DNA of 64,000 bases, taken from NCBI GenBank assembly GCA_030425705.1, contig JAUHZU010000009.1, positions 101,459 to 165,458 of the forward strand, in the 5' to 3' direction. The translations under genes were made by a program, and so were the position numbers. Shown piece after piece: positions 63,901-64,000 of this stretch; the first letter of the stretch is position 1; the number at the start of each line of letters is the position of its first letter. The notes beneath the pieces were generated by a model. That model did no database searches, was not told the DNA's origin, and saw only the letters and a list, made by a program, of their open reading frames with translations. This stretch comes from Phycisphaerae bacterium (GTDB lineage: Bacteria; Planctomycetota; Phycisphaerae; Phycisphaerales; Phycisphaeraceae).

Positions 63901-64000
63901 GCGGCGGACGCGGCCGGCCTCCGTGTCGCCGAGGTGCACTACCACCCCGCCGGGCCCACCGCCGCCGAGCAGGCCGCCGGCTTCACCGACGGCGACCAGT
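60901..64000 (+). CDS. LEPR-XLL/lamin-tail/CotH-domain surface protein, 5' part (continues beyond window)
   Basis: The frame runs from GTG 60901 (GGAGG eight bases upstream) to the window edge without a stop, over 1033 codons. Residues 18-30 read GFERLEPRLLFTA, the LEPR-XLL motif of large planctomycete exported proteins. Next come a lamin-tail-like domain (VISEFLASNDSGIQDEDGER, SDWIELYN), a galactose-binding-like region, a chitobiase-type stretch (MIVYTTDGSAP), and a CotH domain near residues 480-880 (AGLRIQGGTFRYNGTTRKNS, VYINGVYWGLYNAVERPDES, FKFFLWDAESTLGYDL). A second YYTTDGSDP stretch and a new lamin-tail start (LRVAEVHYHPAGP) follow. CotH is a protein-kinase-like fold. An antisense frame at 61300-63945 is a shadow. 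Confidence 0.9.
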   Translation, partial: MPNPLAISRPSLFDPRPGFERLEPRLLFTAVPVISEFLASNDSGIQDEDGERSDWIELYNAGDTALNLAGWHLTDNAGDLNQWAFPSISLDPGAFLLVFASGKDRADADGTELHTNFRLGAGGEYLALVEADGSTVAFEYAPQFPSQMPDVSYGLAMTASQGTLVDDNTPLTYLVPNNGVLGLSWTQSGYNDAGWTGASGPTLTAGLGYESSGDDYSDLIDTTVPSGIASIYTRFEFNLVDPSVIDTLELGMIYDDGFVAYLNGVMVAASDNAPANPQWDSTTGGNQRPDSVVVEDYITFDISDHRDVLQAGDNVLAIHGLNAGTSSSDMLLIPRLETGEASLIAPYADGFFSVSTPGTANGQSFQGFVGDTSFTVDRGFFTTAFDVEIEATTADAMIVYTTDGSAPTVNAAMTITNGVLYTGPITVSETSVLRAAAFKAGFAPTNVDTQTYIFAADVINQDFQHALDQGLPSAWGPWSPDYGINVVNGHEQDFIDALTGLPTLSIVTDADFLFGSSGIYTNSTQHGRAWERPISFELINPDGSVGFQEDAGLRIQGGTFRYNGTTRKNSLRVVFRDEYGDPKLHVPFFGEDATDEYDNIVLRMESNDGWQWSASGALPLFARDEFLRETQLAMGQPSGHGRSMHVYINGVYWGLYNAVERPDESFGESYISGDKDNYDVINSGEIQEGSADAWNTLVAMAQNVADAGTEAERTAWLYLLMGLNPDGTDHATAETYLDVDNYIDYLITNMYGGNGDWPFKNYRLSRDRGPDSEGFKFFLWDAESTLGYDLGGSVHQADLFSNRINISDAVAAPYDDLRDSAEFRLMFADRVHQHLFNGGALTVDVVLERFDRIIAEVALGLWGESGRWGDQHTSTPRTPDVEWANEVQRIRDTYLPFRTGVFLDQLVAAGLYSSTTAVSWNQRGGTIDAGFNIQFSVPNGQIYYTTDGSDPRMIGGAVSQSANLYLGGFTLSENATVRARVYHNGVWSAIDQADFVLADAAADAAGLRVAEVHYHPAGPTAAEQAAGFTDGDQ

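Noticed and set aside
61300..63945. Long antisense open frame of 881 codons
   Set aside because: It is low-complexity in Arg/Val/Asp, has no signal peptide or motif, and lies opposite a plus-strand frame with clear LEPR-XLL, lamin-tail and CotH motifs running to the window edge.

Overview
The window reads as the chromosome of a high-GC planctomycete, most likely of the class Phycisphaerae. The evidence is the combination of nine PEP-CTERM proteins, three prepilin-like proteins with the FTLIELLVV leader, a PSCyt1/DUF1549/DUF1553 plus DUF1501 gene pair, an S1-type sulfatase, PQQ-propeller proteins with LamG inserts, FecR-like proteins paired with ECF sigma factors, and a LEPR-XLL/CotH protein at the right edge. 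No rRNA, tRNA, CRISPR array, transposase or integrase is visible. Genes are tightly packed and long antisense ORFs are common shadows.

Layout. 1-3186 (+): the end of a type II secretion/type IV pilus-like operon (two GspF-like proteins, three minor-pseudopilin-like proteins) with overlapping stops and starts. 3230-8369: a sulfatase, a sigma factor fused to an amidotransferase-like domain, an XRE-cupin regulator, and a PEP-CTERM protein. 8602-15768 (-): a seven-gene operon that joins a molybdate/tungstate-type importer (tandem binding protein, permease, ATPase), a MacB/LolD-type ATPase plus FtsX permease, a ThiF/MoeB-like protein and an unknown secreted CxxC protein. 15862-23969: a 1374-aa PQQ/LamG protein, two prepilin-like proteins, a LamG PEP-CTERM protein and a XylR-like AraC regulator. 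24132-36118 (-): a second PQQ/LamG protein, two secreted EEP phosphoesterases with EF-hand (dockerin-like) repeats and PEP-CTERM tails, a TPR-sulfotransferase, a PEP-CTERM protein, a FecR-like protein and its ECF sigma factor. 36370-47355: a large PEP-CTERM beta-solenoid, an MscK-like channel, a CorA transporter, and an Hpt plus hybrid kinase phosphorelay. 47576-52363 (+): the DUF1549/DUF1553 and DUF1501 pair. 52400-58409 (-): EEP phosphoesterase, prepilin-like protein, PEP-CTERM protein, PEP-CTERM metallophosphoesterase, FecR-like protein and a second ECF sigma factor. 58640-64000 (+): a VKOR-thioredoxin fusion, a PEP-CTERM protein and a truncated LEPR-XLL/CotH protein.

How the genes may work together. 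Two sigma/FecR loci share one plan. The extracytoplasmic part of each FecR-like membrane protein resembles the ectodomain of the PEP-CTERM protein encoded just downstream, most clearly at 54220-58409. I also see a bipartite site, TGTAAG or TGTAAC, then 18 bases, then AAG, with identical spacing at five places: upstream of one of the sigma genes, its PEP-CTERM partner, an EEP-PEP-CTERM gene, a prepilin-like gene and the seven-gene transporter operon. I infer an autoregulated ECF regulon that controls surface-sorted proteins, in which the membrane regulator carries a mimic of its own cargo. This is inference from sequence reading only; no search or alignment program was run.
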